Below, in pieces: positions 45,601 to 53,535 of a DNA stretch of 64,000 nt (position 1 is its first letter; each line of letters begins with the position of its first letter). The position numbers and the translations under genes were made by a program. This stretch comes from JABDKJ01 sp039028335 (GTDB taxonomy: Bacteria > Bacteroidota > Bacteroidia > Flavobacteriales_D > JABDKJ01): assembly GCA_039028335.1 (NCBI GenBank), contig JBCCIF010000003.1, positions 22,980-86,979 of the forward strand. The letters are read 5' to 3'. The notes below the pieces were generated by a model, which searched no databases, was not told the origin of the DNA, and saw only the letters and a list, made by a program, of their open reading frames with translations.

Positions 45601-45968
45601 TCGTTGATATGGAAGAGTACGATCCAAATGGGGATGGGATTCCTGATGATTGCGACAATGATGACATCCCTGATTGGCTCGATCCTGATGATTGTAACAT
45701 AGGCCTCATAATTCCTCAAGGGTTCTCTCCAAATGGAGACTTGAATAATGACATTTGGGTGATTGATGGATTGGAAAACTTCCCGAATAATCAAGTCTAT
45801 ATATTCAATCGTTGGGGAACACCATTGGGTGAGTTCAGTCCATATCAAAATGACTGGGATGGCACCTATGACGGAAAGGCACTTCCAACGGGGACCTATT
45901 ACTATATGTTGTACACAGAACCCGGATCAGAACCAATTTCAGGTTGGGTTTATATAATCAATGATTAA
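39681..45968 (+). CDS. Giant Asp-rich thrombospondin type 3 repeat protein with T9SS type B sorting domain
   Basis: A 2095-aa surface protein. After the signal peptide (1-24) come a Cys/Asp element (CGDGLDNDSNGLFDC), a propeller-like region (about 60-280; DNVLYEIDLATGDL), a short TSP3 run (about 287-315), a SprB repeat (about 630-705), and then at least five cadherin/tandem-95 type Ig repeats (about 710-1290; NDTDAEGDPLTT, DDNNNEPDGDPITI). Residues about 1298-2003 are a long TSP3 array (SDNDGIPD, DTDGDGIPD) that should bind many calcium ions. The type B sorting domain (about 2005-2095) has IIPQGFSPNGDLNNDIWV and FNRWGTPLGEF. The next gene is PorP/SprF. Likely a calcium-stabilised adhesin stalk; its ligand is unknown. 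Confidence 0.9.
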   Translation: MDSFFRFQKTLFLAISFLCSSLMAQEICGDGLDNDSNGLFDCADGACSSDAGCADAFTCLPGFYAVHGTQLKELDFNTNTYIDIGTAHTHNIKALAYSVRDGFFYGLRSNTNELLRIGQSGVTSLGAVTGLPNQNYNAGDFGPDGLLYVKRSSSVNELYAIDVNGISATSLALSATLLSVTDMVYHQSTDRMYGIRDNVLYEIDLATGDLMDCTLTGDTENGGYGGLWATTDPMIIYAQNNSGEIYEVDLSACTQTSFETFSAPTANNGASCMLALSPFASTSGGPLSDGDLDDDGIPDNNDIDIDNDGIPNDIENNCGSPFDLNWADWQGTAIDAVTFDINEPIVEDGVTIDLSSDDPSSISGSDFETIKAQNIGGSTPVLYYSQDANTQAEFTDVWITFSEPLKDVSFTIVDIDFVSNGWADSLAILAYFQGNIYDLTSTEVSLANPASVAFNDALNSLIGLGNNNPQSNNNGNATLSFNNPIDSLCIRYGNGPNAPINPAPQIIGISGFTGETLCDTDMDGIPDMYDPDSDNDNCLDAIESGSGYTIQADSTVTGPYGTNGLADALEDPDDSGILIYTPSDNGSIFDFQNNAVDNCDTEICGNGFDDDNDGDVDCDDSDCSPLINSVTSVDPICPNLNSGSITIDATFTGAGAIEYSIDNGSNYQSSNVFNNLIPGSYTIVVQTESGSCATVYVSNPVNLIDPGCGTAPDANTDNENAIEDEGPYIFDPQENDTDAEGDPLTTTIISGPTSGGSVSVLNGDSISYSPGLNFCGIDTIVYQICDPILCDIDTIFIDVACVQDAPDGGNENVSTNEDTPLGGIDLDDNNNEPDGDPITIIVPAGSGQGGTVSSNGDGTVDYIPPPEYNGADTVIYLVCDDQIPPNCVSDTLFIDVLPVNDIPVVTGANGSPAINDTVTVNTVLDTPILICPDASDADGDLIDVTAATLSPNNGILSGLSDGDTCFTYTPDLGFLGMDTVTVIICDPTPECDTLTVIINVIPNNGTPDANTDNVTVDEDSDSNVIDVQDNDTDPEGDPLTTDILSGPSSGGTAVVINGDSILYAPGPDFCGTDTIIYQVCDMFSCDIDTVFIEVICIQDPPDQGNETVSTNEDTPLDDIDLDDNNIDPDGDPVTVTSPGVTSQGGTIIDNGDGTIDYIPPPDYNGADTLIYEVCDDQIPPNCVTDTLFIDVLPVNDVPDGTGVNGIPTSNDTINVVTGQDIPIELCANVIDIDGDPVDITSVILSPSNGSLSGIADGDSCFTYTPDLGFLGFDTTTVIICDPGLLCDTLTIIINVVPPIDTDGDGILDTVDLDDDNDGIPDTVEEATASNGGDTDNDGIPDSLDLDSDNDGIPDIVESGGIDTDGDGIVDDQLDADRDGIPDAVDVDFTLGTDANMDGIDDSAQGGTDSDGDGIQDTDDPDANGDGMDDDDNVQNPVDFDGDGTPDFQDLDSDNDGLNDVIEANDGDASIDPDGDGMIGTGAIFDNDFDGFADVVDTDDNTTAAPGDGFGNPLPSPDSDGDGTPDHNDLDSDNDGIPDEIEGDIDGDGEPDDWDNDGVPNYQDLDSDNDGISDVVESGGDDPDGNGIVGSGAITDADGDGLEDSIDNDPNDGINLNNENLVDSTSLLWDNDANGSNEDDNDTDQDGNPDYLDLDSDNDGLPDIIEAGGTDMNADGQVDGFEDMNGDGWDDNGSIPFPEDTDGDGVPDHQDLDSDNDGINDIIEINGGDTSVDSDNDGMIDDFSDPNGNGWDELNEINPPDNPDTDGDGISDHEDLDSDNDGILDDWENDPNEDGSGPDDFDGDGVPDYLDLDSDNDTMPDVVEAGGVDEDGDGTIDNYNDGNGDGADDDDIQTDPDDTDMDGAPDHNDIDSDNDGITDIIEANSGDDTLDTDGDGMVDIFIDDNGDGWVDDIGVSDPPDFDGDGESDYTDLDSDDDGISDEDEYDVNGDGDGPDDSDGDGAPNYIDFDSDNDGIVDMEEYDPNGDGIPDDCDNDDIPDWLDPDDCNIGLIIPQGFSPNGDLNNDIWVIDGLENFPNNQVYIFNRWGTPLGEFSPYQNDWDGTYDGKALPTGTYYYMLYTEPGSEPISGWVYIIND
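43576..45690 (+). repeat. Internal coding repeat: thrombospondin type 3 / Asp-Gly-Asp tandem array
   Basis: About 2.1 kb of degenerate tandem units built around GATNNNGATGGA-type codons, each unit encoding roughly 12-25 residues of the DxDxDGxxD calcium-binding pattern. Units vary by whole codons and keep frame. Because the codon pattern is periodic, other frames are also unusually open here, which explains several antisense reading frames. Confidence 0.8.
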
Positions 45969-45990
45969 ACAAATGAAAAAGCTAACAATC

Positions 45991-46911
45991 ATGAAGAAGT
46001 TAACGACTATTTTAATCGCGATTATCGGCTTTGGAAGCATTTCCTTAGCGCAACAAGATGTTCAATTTACCCAATACTTTTGGAACAAACTGCTCTTGAA
46101 TTCGGGTTATGCGGGCAGTCATGACAATGCTTCCTTTACTTTGATCCATCGTGATCAATGGATGGGAATTGTTGATGATGGACGACCTGTATCTTCTGCT
46201 TTTTCATTTCATACACCCTTGCGCAATGAAAAAATCGGAATTGGTTTCAGCGCACTGAGAGATAATTTAGGGCCTACAGAGAACACGACATTGGCAGCTG
46301 ACTTCGCTTATAGAATTCGTATAGCTGATGACTCCAGATTGGCCTTTGGCGTGAAAGCCAGTCTTGATTTTTTCGAAGCTCAGTTAGTCGGCTTAACAGG
46401 AACAAATGGTGATCCAGCATTTGCACAAAATTTTGGAGGAAATACTTTACCCAATTTCGGGGCAAGTCTCTACTACTGGAGTGGAAATGCATTTCTCGGG
46501 GCAAGTGCACCGCAACTTTTAGAAAATGAACTCGCTGAGAGCAATAATACACTTCAGGGAATAGAAAGAAGGCATTACTTCATTATGGGAGGCTACGTAT
46601 TCGATATCAGCCCTTTGTTCAAATTCAAACCTACATTCATGGCAAAATTAGAAAGTAGCTCTCCTGCTTCCTTTGACGCCACTGCAAATTTCCTTTTCAA
46701 AGAAAAGCTATGGTTGGGGGCTGCCTATCGTTCCGAAGATTCTTTTGACGCCAATATTGCATATCTATTCAGCTCTTCTTTTAGAGCCGGATTTGCTTGG
46801 GATTTTACGACAAGCGAACTCAGAAATGTGAATGATGGCTCATGGGAAGTCATGTTGGGATATGACCTCAATTTCAATAAGGAGAAACTGATGTCTCCAA
46901 GATATTTTTAG
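45991..46911 (+). CDS. PorP/SprF family type IX secretion outer-membrane protein
   Basis: A 306-aa barrel protein with signal peptide (residues 1-20 from Met at 45991, MKKLTTILIAIIGFGSISLA). It has the PorP/SprF pattern QDVQFTQYFWNKLLLNSGYAGS near the mature N-terminus, then HRDQWMGI, followed by strands ending in the usual aromatic-terminated sequence (MSPRYF). In-frame ATGs at 45961 and 45973 are possible starts; those overlap or abut the upstream cargo gene. The partner is probably the TSP3 giant directly upstream. Its transcript ends at the terminator at 46938-46965. Confidence 0.88.
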   Translation: MKKLTTILIAIIGFGSISLAQQDVQFTQYFWNKLLLNSGYAGSHDNASFTLIHRDQWMGIVDDGRPVSSAFSFHTPLRNEKIGIGFSALRDNLGPTENTTLAADFAYRIRIADDSRLAFGVKASLDFFEAQLVGLTGTNGDPAFAQNFGGNTLPNFGASLYYWSGNAFLGASAPQLLENELAESNNTLQGIERRHYFIMGGYVFDISPLFKFKPTFMAKLESSSPASFDATANFLFKEKLWLGAAYRSEDSFDANIAYLFSSSFRAGFAWDFTTSELRNVNDGSWEVMLGYDLNFNKEKLMSPRYF

Positions 46912-46937
46912 TCCAGGAAACCAAATACGAATTAAAG

Positions 46938-46965
46938 GCCTCGCACTTGCGGGGCTTTTGTTTTT
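46938..46965 (+). terminator. Rho-independent terminator after the TSP3 / PorP gene pair
   Basis: A seven-pair GC-rich stem (46938-46944 with 46949-46955, one G-U) closed by ACTT, then TTTTGTTTTT. It ends the transcript of the genes at 39681-46911. Confidence 0.8.
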
Positions 46966-47101
46966 GGATTCCTTGAAAGAAGATAATACAGCCAATTAAA
47001 TTTCAAGCTTTGTCATAATTTATCCGCAAAAGCTCTGGACTCAGCTTGAACTCGGCAGCAAATGTCGTAACTTCCGGCATTAATTCGCTTCATGCTATTT
47101 T

Positions 47102-49039
47102 ATGAACTGCAAGAAACTCTGTATAAATAGAATTCTTCTCCTCGTTTTTCTTATTACTGCATCAGCTATTTCCTTTGGTCAATGCAATTGGACCTCAGTT
47201 GACTTCGAAGGATTTGAATACACGGAAGAAAGTCCAGATTTAATTGAACCTTATCTCATCTTTCATCCTAATCCATCAACCTATAACAATTTACAGCATA
47301 GCGGAGCAACCTACCTTTACATGAATTTCATAGATAATCTAGCTCCGGGTTCATTGGTTTACGAGCGCTTCTATGATGTTTGCATAGGTCAGGAATATCA
47401 AATTTCAAATTGGTTTCAAGGAGCCAATAATAGCTTTAGCAATATCACCTTCAATATTGTGGATGCAAATGGTGTAATACTGGATACTTGGTCTGGCGCT
47501 TCAATACCTGGTGTATGGACCAATTTTATTTCCAATCCAGTCATTGCTACAACCAACAGCATTAGTTTTCAGTTAATCTCGGACTTTGCACCTGGAAATA
47601 ACGATATGGCCTTTGACGATTTGGAGCTTCTTCAATGCATTAACCCTCCTTTTGACGATGGCCAGGTCGGTGCATGTGGCAATACCCCAATTGATCTCTA
47701 TAATTCTATAGTTTCTGTTTCGGGAACCACGGGCACATGGACAGGTCCTTCAGTTTTAGGAAATGGTCATTTAGGAACATTTACCCCAGGGCTGAGTATT
47801 TCAGGCATGTATACCTATACTATCTCCAATATCGCACCTTGCCCTGATGAAGTAGTTTCTTTAACAGTAAATGTATTTACCCAACCGAACATTGATGATT
47901 TGCTCGATGCTGAGGCATGTAATGAATTTGTTCTCCCTGCTATTACTGGAACAAATCTCTCAGGAAACGAAAGCTATTATTCAGGTCCGAATGCAACCGG
48001 AATTGCCTACGATGCAGGAGACATCATTAGCACCTCTGGAGATATTTTCATATTTGATGGACAGGCTCCATGCACTGATGAACAGAGCTTTAATCTCACA
48101 ATATACAATGCGGAGGCCGATCTTGGTCCAGATTTAGAATTGTGCGAAGGTGAAGTCGCAATGTTGGATGCTACTCATCCAGATGCGACATATCTTTGGC
48201 AAGACAACTCAACTTCAAGCTCTATTGAAATCATTGCTCCTGGCATCTATTACGTCACTACAACTGTGGGAATATGTTCTGACCAAGATAGTGTGATCGT
48301 CAATTACAATCCTTTGCCAACAGTGAATCTTGGTGAAGACATGAGTATTTGTGAAGACGAAATATTGACTTTAGATGCAAATAATACTGGTGCCTCCTTC
48401 TTTTGGCAAAATGGAGCACAAGCTGCTACATTTGACGTCTCCGAAGCAGGGCAGTACTATGTAGACGTCATTTTTGACTTAACTTCATGTCAAAATAGCG
48501 ACACAATTAATGTAAGTGAAATACTATTGCCGCAGCTCGATTTTGGAAATGACACGATGGTATGCCAAAATGAAGTTTTTCAGCTTAATCCTGAATTTGC
48601 ATTTGCAGATTCTATCGTTTGGTTCAACGGAAACACAGAAGATTCTTATCGTCCAATTGCACCCTCAACGTATCATGCAACGGTGTTTAATGAATGCGGA
48701 ATTGCCTATGATGAGATAGAATTGGAATTTATCGATTGCTCGTGCAACATCTACATCCCCAATGCAATTAGCGCAAATGGCGATGGCATAAATGAAACCT
48801 TTAAACCGGTCATTGACAATTGTGACTTCTACAATTATGAATTCACGCTCATGGATAGATGGGGGCAAATAGTTTTCAGCACGAATGAACCCGAAGAAGA
48901 ATGGGATGGAAGTGTTTTCAGCTCTGAACCTTATTATTCAGAAGGAGGAATTTATGCCTGGGTGATGACTTTTGAAGCGGTTGTGAATGGAAATATCACC
49001 TCTGAAAAAAGAACAGGACACGTTTCGCTTTTGAGGTAA
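47102..49039 (+). CDS. Secreted multi-domain protein with T9SS type B sorting domain
   Basis: A 645-aa exported protein (signal peptide 1-26, ISFGQC). Residues about 27-190 form a jelly-roll lectin-like domain. Residues about 195-335 hold two beta domains (GTWTGPSVLGNGHLGTFT), and about 340-555 contain three PKD/SprB-like repeats opening with LGPDLELCEGE, LGEDMSICEDE and FGNDTMVCQNE. The type B sorting domain (about 560-645) has IYIPNAISANGDGINETF, LMDRWGQIVF and EWDGSVF. No PorP/SprF gene lies next to it; the convergent recG gene ends four bases away. A surface adhesin or sugar-binding protein is the likely role. Confidence 0.85.
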   Translation: MNCKKLCINRILLLVFLITASAISFGQCNWTSVDFEGFEYTEESPDLIEPYLIFHPNPSTYNNLQHSGATYLYMNFIDNLAPGSLVYERFYDVCIGQEYQISNWFQGANNSFSNITFNIVDANGVILDTWSGASIPGVWTNFISNPVIATTNSISFQLISDFAPGNNDMAFDDLELLQCINPPFDDGQVGACGNTPIDLYNSIVSVSGTTGTWTGPSVLGNGHLGTFTPGLSISGMYTYTISNIAPCPDEVVSLTVNVFTQPNIDDLLDAEACNEFVLPAITGTNLSGNESYYSGPNATGIAYDAGDIISTSGDIFIFDGQAPCTDEQSFNLTIYNAEADLGPDLELCEGEVAMLDATHPDATYLWQDNSTSSSIEIIAPGIYYVTTTVGICSDQDSVIVNYNPLPTVNLGEDMSICEDEILTLDANNTGASFFWQNGAQAATFDVSEAGQYYVDVIFDLTSCQNSDTINVSEILLPQLDFGNDTMVCQNEVFQLNPEFAFADSIVWFNGNTEDSYRPIAPSTYHATVFNECGIAYDEIELEFIDCSCNIYIPNAISANGDGINETFKPVIDNCDFYNYEFTLMDRWGQIVFSTNEPEEEWDGSVFSSEPYYSEGGIYAWVMTFEAVVNGNITSEKRTGHVSLLR

Positions 49040-49043
49040 TGAC

Positions 49044-51113
49044 CTAAGCCACCACCGACCAATCCTTGTTTCTTTGCTTTAGCAAATTGAAATGATTCAA
49101 AACCATTTGATGTTCATCCTTCGCCAATTCAGGGTCCTTATCAAGCAAATCGATAGCGGCATTTCTCGCCTCTTTCAAAATATCTTGATCTTCTAAAAGA
49201 TTTCCAATACGCAATTCTGGAATTCCGCTTTGTTGGGTTCCCATAATATCTCCCGGTCCTCGAAGTTGTAGGTCAACCTCGGAAATTTCAAATCCATCAT
49301 TTGTGCGCACCATGGTTTCCATCCGCACCTGAGCATCCTGCGACAATTTATAGGAGCTCATCAATATGCAATAGGATTGTTCTGCTCCTCTTCCCACTCT
49401 ACCACGCAATTGATGCAACTGAGAAAGTCCAAATCGCTCAGCACTTTCAATCACCATAATGCTTGCATTGGGTACGTTGACACCTACCTCAATGACAGTG
49501 GTCGCAACCATAATCTGTGTTTCTCCTTTTACAAAACGCTGCATTTCAAAATCCTTGGCTTCTGGTTTCATTTGACCATGAACAATGCTGATTTGGTACT
49601 TGGGTTTTGGAAATCTTCGGCTAATTGCCTCAAAACCATCCATAAGATCCTTGTAATCGAGGGTTTCTGATTCCTCAATTAAAGGGTATACAATATACGC
49701 CTGTCTGCCCTTTTCAATCTCTTTCTCTAGAAAATCAAAAACCTGCAATCGTGCCTTTTCAAATCTATGAGAGGTTGAGATCTTTTTCCTACCAGGAGGC
49801 AACTCATCAATAACAGAAACATCTAAATCGCCATATACAGTCATTGCCAAGGTGCGCGGAATGGGTGTAGCTGTCATCACTAAGATATGAGGAGGATTTG
49901 CATTTTTCTTCCAAAGCTTTGCTCTTTGCGCTACTCCAAAACGGTGCTGTTCATCTATGACAGCAAAGCCTAAATTTTTAAATACAACTTTATCTTCCAA
50001 TAAAGCGTGCGTGCCTACTATGATATCAATGTCACCACTTCTTAGACCTTCGTCAATTGCTCTTCGCTCAGCTGCTTTTGACGAGCCCGTCAACAGGGCT
50101 AGTTTCACATCCATGTCCTTGAGGTATTCCAAAAGTGTATTGAAATGTTGTATTGCCAGTATCTCTGTTGGTGCCATCAGACAGGATTGATAAAAATTGT
50201 CCTTTGCTAAAAGCATACAAAAAAGCGCCACAATGGTTTTTCCGCTTCCAACATCGCCTTGCATCAGACGATTCATTTGATAGCCACTTTTTAGATCCTT
50301 TCTGATTTCTTTTAAGACCTTTTTTTGAGCATTGGTCAAATCGAATGGAAGATGCTTTCCGTAAAAGGTATTGAAAACATCTCCGACTTCTGGAAATACT
50401 AAGCCTTTAAAGTGCCTCTTCGCTAATTTCTTTTGTCTTCCCAATTTCAATTGGAGATAAAGAAACTCCTCAAATTTCAATCGCCATTTCGCCTTTTTTA
50501 AATCATTTGTGTTCTGAGGAAAATGAATATCTCTATAGGCTTTCTGCCTATTTGGAAGGCCAAATCGCTCTATTAAATAGTCTGGCAAAATCTCTACTAA
50601 GTTATTCCCTGCATCCCGCAAAGCTTGTTGGCACAGCTTCTCAATACCCTTGCTATTTAACCCGCGATTGGAAAGCTTTTCTCCTGAATGATATACAGGT
50701 TGGAGTTTATTTGAAGTTGGAGCCTCTTGATGAGTAACTTTCTCCATTTCTGGATGAGCTATGTTCAATTGTCCATTAAAAAATGAAGGTCGACCATAAA
50801 TGAGATACTGATCTCTCGTATTTATAAACTGAGCAACCCAATTGACGCCTTTGAACCAAACCAACTTAAGCTGACCCGTTCCATCGTCAAAAATGGCTTC
50901 CAATCTTTTACCTCGTTTTTGTTTAATCTCTTTGAAAGTCGTAATCCTCCCCTTTAACTGATGGTTCTCGTCCATCTGTTTAATTTCAGAGATGCGATTA
51001 ATCTTTGTCTTGTCTATATAACGAAAAGGAAAGTAGTTCAACAAGTCGAATAGTGTAAATACTCCGGCTTCATCCTTTAAGGTCTGCCCACGAGCAGGAC
51101 CGACACCTTTCAA
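49044..51113 (-). CDS. recG: ATP-dependent DNA helicase RecG, with an unclear start
   Basis: A 689-aa SF2 helicase that regresses stalled replication forks and helps process branched DNA. It has an N-terminal wedge/OB region (KGVGPARGQTL, then LKGRITTFKE), Walker A GDVGSGKT near residue 290, the DEQHRFG box, motif III MTATPIPRT and the C-terminal RVGRG motif. The given start is TTG at 51113. Homologous sequence continues in frame upstream (IEYL, then STP, LDLS, DDQ) but meets no ATG before a stop. An ATG at 51158-51160 is one frame off; see the findings. The coding capacity is otherwise intact. Confidence 0.9.
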   Translation of the reverse strand: MKGVGPARGQTLKDEAGVFTLFDLLNYFPFRYIDKTKINRISEIKQMDENHQLKGRITTFKEIKQKRGKRLEAIFDDGTGQLKLVWFKGVNWVAQFINTRDQYLIYGRPSFFNGQLNIAHPEMEKVTHQEAPTSNKLQPVYHSGEKLSNRGLNSKGIEKLCQQALRDAGNNLVEILPDYLIERFGLPNRQKAYRDIHFPQNTNDLKKAKWRLKFEEFLYLQLKLGRQKKLAKRHFKGLVFPEVGDVFNTFYGKHLPFDLTNAQKKVLKEIRKDLKSGYQMNRLMQGDVGSGKTIVALFCMLLAKDNFYQSCLMAPTEILAIQHFNTLLEYLKDMDVKLALLTGSSKAAERRAIDEGLRSGDIDIIVGTHALLEDKVVFKNLGFAVIDEQHRFGVAQRAKLWKKNANPPHILVMTATPIPRTLAMTVYGDLDVSVIDELPPGRKKISTSHRFEKARLQVFDFLEKEIEKGRQAYIVYPLIEESETLDYKDLMDGFEAISRRFPKPKYQISIVHGQMKPEAKDFEMQRFVKGETQIMVATTVIEVGVNVPNASIMVIESAERFGLSQLHQLRGRVGRGAEQSYCILMSSYKLSQDAQVRMETMVRTNDGFEISEVDLQLRGPGDIMGTQQSGIPELRIGNLLEDQDILKEARNAAIDLLDKDPELAKDEHQMVLNHFNLLKQRNKDWSVVA

Positions 51114-51173
51114 ATATTCTATGGGAGTTGATAAGTCCAGTTGATCATCTTTACTCCCATGAAATAAGCAATT

Positions 51174-53429
51174 TTATTCCAATTCAAATTCCAATATCTG
51201 GAGATCTCTCGAATTTGGACCAACCATTATATGGAAGTCTCCGGCTTCAGTTTTCCAGTCCCCATTATCATTAAATGATCCAAGATTACTTTCATCGAGC
51301 GTAAAATTAATTGTCTTGCTTTCACCAGCCTTCAGCTCAATTTTTTCAAAACCCTTAAGTTCTTTGATTGGACGCGCTGGCCGTGCAACGAGGTCTCGGA
51401 TATAAAGTTGAACAATCTCCTTTGCATCGAATTCTCCAGTATTCGTTACTTCTAAAGACAGGCTTGTTGTTTTTCCTTTTGCATTCGTGATTTTAGCTTT
51501 ACCATATTCAAAAGAGGTATAAGACAAACCAAAACCAAAGGGATAAAGCGGTTCATTACTCATGTCACTATAGTGTGACCAGAACACTTCATTTTTAGGA
51601 CCTGGTCTTCCTGTATTCAAATAATTATAATAGATAGGCACTTGGCTTACTGATCTGGGGAAAGTCATTGTTAATTTTCCGCTAGGCACAGTCTTTCCGT
51701 ACAGCACTTCAGCTATGGCATTGCCGGTTTCGGTGCCCAATTGCCAACATGCTAAGACAGCAGGTAAATTTGCATCTGCCCATGAAAGATCTAAAGGTCT
51801 ACCGCTCATTACTACCAGCACAATATTTGGATTTACAGCATAGATAGCGGATAGCATTTCTTGTTGAAATCCAGGCAAACCTATATTACCTCGACTCCTT
51901 CCTTCGCCACTTTGAAAGCCGTGTTCTCCCATAACCAAGACCACTTTTTCAGCATTTCTGGCCAAGGCAATTGCCTCATCTAATCCTTTCTTATTGTCCT
52001 CATTTACATTGATGTGCATATGAAACATGGCATCACCTGAAAAATAATCTGGACCTTTTTCGAAATCAACTTTAGTCGACAAAGACTCCATCCCCTCTTT
52101 CAATGTAACTCCTGTAAAATTGTCAGATCCCAGTCGCCAATTTCCCAATGGACTATTATCATCGTCAGCCAATGCACCGATTAGCGCCACTTTCTTATCA
52201 GGGTCCAATGGAAGCATGTTCTTTTCGTTTTTAAGTAAGACTATAGATTCCTTGGCCATTGCCAGGGCATCAGCCCTATTCTGTGCGCTGAAGACGTCCG
52301 TTTTTTCGCGTTCTTCATTACAGTATTTGTACGGATCTTCGAAAAGACCTAAATCCTCTTTCACTTCTAATATCCTTTTTACAGCATCATCTATATATTC
52401 CATAGGCACAGCTCCATCTTCAACTGCTTTTTGCAAGTGATTTACAAAAGCATATGATTCCATATCCATATCAGAACCCGCATTCGCGGATAGTTCCGCA
52501 ACCTCATCCATATCTTTCGCATAGCCATGGGCAATCATTTCCGCACCTGATCCCCAATCTGAAACAATAAAACCAGGGTAGTTCCATTTTTCCTTTAAAA
52601 GGTCTCTTTGTAAAAATTCATCCGCAGTAGCTGGAATTCCATTGAGCGTATTGAAACTATTCATAAATGTCTTCACATCGCTTTCAGCCGCAGCCTTGAA
52701 CGGAGGCAAGATCATATTGTGCAATGTGTTCAATCCAACATCAGCCGTATTGTAATCCTTACCCGACTCTGCAAAACCGTATCCAGCAAAGTGCTTTGCT
52801 GTTGCTGCAATCGTATGTGGGGCACTGAGGTCATCTCCCTGAAAGCCTTCAACGCGGGCTTTTGCAATTAAGGAACCTAAAAAAGGATCTTCTCCTGCAC
52901 CTTCCATAACTCTACCCCATCTTGCGTCCCTAGAAATATCCACCATTGGTGCGAAGGTCCAATTGATTCCCATTGCACTTGCTTCTCTAGCTGCCATAGC
53001 AGCCGATTTCTTCATCAAGTCTAAGTTCCAAGAACAACTCTCCGCCAAAGGAATAGGGGCTAAGGTCTTGTGTCCGTGAATAACGTCATAGCCAAAAAGC
53101 AAGGGAATACCCAATCGCGTTTCGTTTACGGCCATCTCTTGCCACTTTCGAGCATCTTCTACGCCATGGACATTTAGAACAGCACCCAATTGACCATTCT
53201 TTAGATGATCGTACTTCATCTTCGCGTCTCCACCTATTGGTGCAGGCCCAGTCAAAGACCAAAAGCTCGAATAGAGGTTCATTTGTCCTATTTTCTCCTC
53301 GAGGGTCATTTTAGCCATCAAGTCATCTATGCTTGAGAACACTCTGTCTTCCCCTGTTCTAGAATCATTGAAACAACCTGAAAAAATCAAAACCAATCCC
53401 AGGCAAAACAAGATTAAATTCCTTTTCAT
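51174..53429 (-). CDS. bglX: Beta-glucosidase, glycoside hydrolase family 3
   Basis: A 751-aa lipoprotein (lipobox Cys19, IFSGC), thus probably at the outer membrane or in the periplasm. The GH3 N-terminal TIM barrel includes KIGQMNLYSS, FGYDVIHGHKT, RWGRVMEGAGEDPFLGS, KHFAGYGFAESG and the nucleophile Asp in FIVSDWGSG near residue 298. The second domain (about 390-620) and a fibronectin type III-like C-terminal domain (about 640-751) follow. It removes terminal beta-glucosyl residues from oligosaccharides. No SusCD genes are adjacent. It starts divergently from the acyltransferase gene, with a perfect inverted repeat (53458-53476) between the two. Confidence 0.95.
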   Translation of the reverse strand: MKRNLILFCLGLVLIFSGCFNDSRTGEDRVFSSIDDLMAKMTLEEKIGQMNLYSSFWSLTGPAPIGGDAKMKYDHLKNGQLGAVLNVHGVEDARKWQEMAVNETRLGIPLLFGYDVIHGHKTLAPIPLAESCSWNLDLMKKSAAMAAREASAMGINWTFAPMVDISRDARWGRVMEGAGEDPFLGSLIAKARVEGFQGDDLSAPHTIAATAKHFAGYGFAESGKDYNTADVGLNTLHNMILPPFKAAAESDVKTFMNSFNTLNGIPATADEFLQRDLLKEKWNYPGFIVSDWGSGAEMIAHGYAKDMDEVAELSANAGSDMDMESYAFVNHLQKAVEDGAVPMEYIDDAVKRILEVKEDLGLFEDPYKYCNEEREKTDVFSAQNRADALAMAKESIVLLKNEKNMLPLDPDKKVALIGALADDDNSPLGNWRLGSDNFTGVTLKEGMESLSTKVDFEKGPDYFSGDAMFHMHINVNEDNKKGLDEAIALARNAEKVVLVMGEHGFQSGEGRSRGNIGLPGFQQEMLSAIYAVNPNIVLVVMSGRPLDLSWADANLPAVLACWQLGTETGNAIAEVLYGKTVPSGKLTMTFPRSVSQVPIYYNYLNTGRPGPKNEVFWSHYSDMSNEPLYPFGFGLSYTSFEYGKAKITNAKGKTTSLSLEVTNTGEFDAKEIVQLYIRDLVARPARPIKELKGFEKIELKAGESKTINFTLDESNLGSFNDNGDWKTEAGDFHIMVGPNSRDLQILEFELE

Positions 53430-53457
53430 ACTGGAAATTTAAAATTTCTCCTTTAAA

Positions 53458-53476
53458 TAGTGTCACAAAGACACTA
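53458..53476. promoter_or_regulatory. Perfect inverted repeat between bglX and the acyltransferase gene
   Basis: TAGTGTC and GACACTA are seven-base arms separated by ACAAA. The element lies 29 bases upstream of the bglX ATG (53429) in the 106-bp divergent spacer. Such sites often bind dimeric repressors of sugar genes; no regulator gene is nearby, so a 5' leader hairpin is also possible. Confidence 0.5.
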
Positions 53477-53535
53477 ATAAATTAATTGGTTGAACGGCCT
53501 TAAAAAGTGATAAGAAACTGCCAGCTGAACTGCAA

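Noticed and set aside
43576..45690. CRISPR-like regularity of short repeats in the TSP3 region
   Set aside because: Units are degenerate, contiguous without unique spacers, in frame, and encode a known calcium-binding pattern. No cas gene is nearby.
43466..45848. Many open antisense and alternative frames inside the TSP3 array, looking like Ser/Pro-rich or low-complexity proteins
   Set aside because: Their openness follows from the periodic GAT/GGA codons of the repeat. They lack signal peptides and conserved domains, and the sense frame is continuous through the array.
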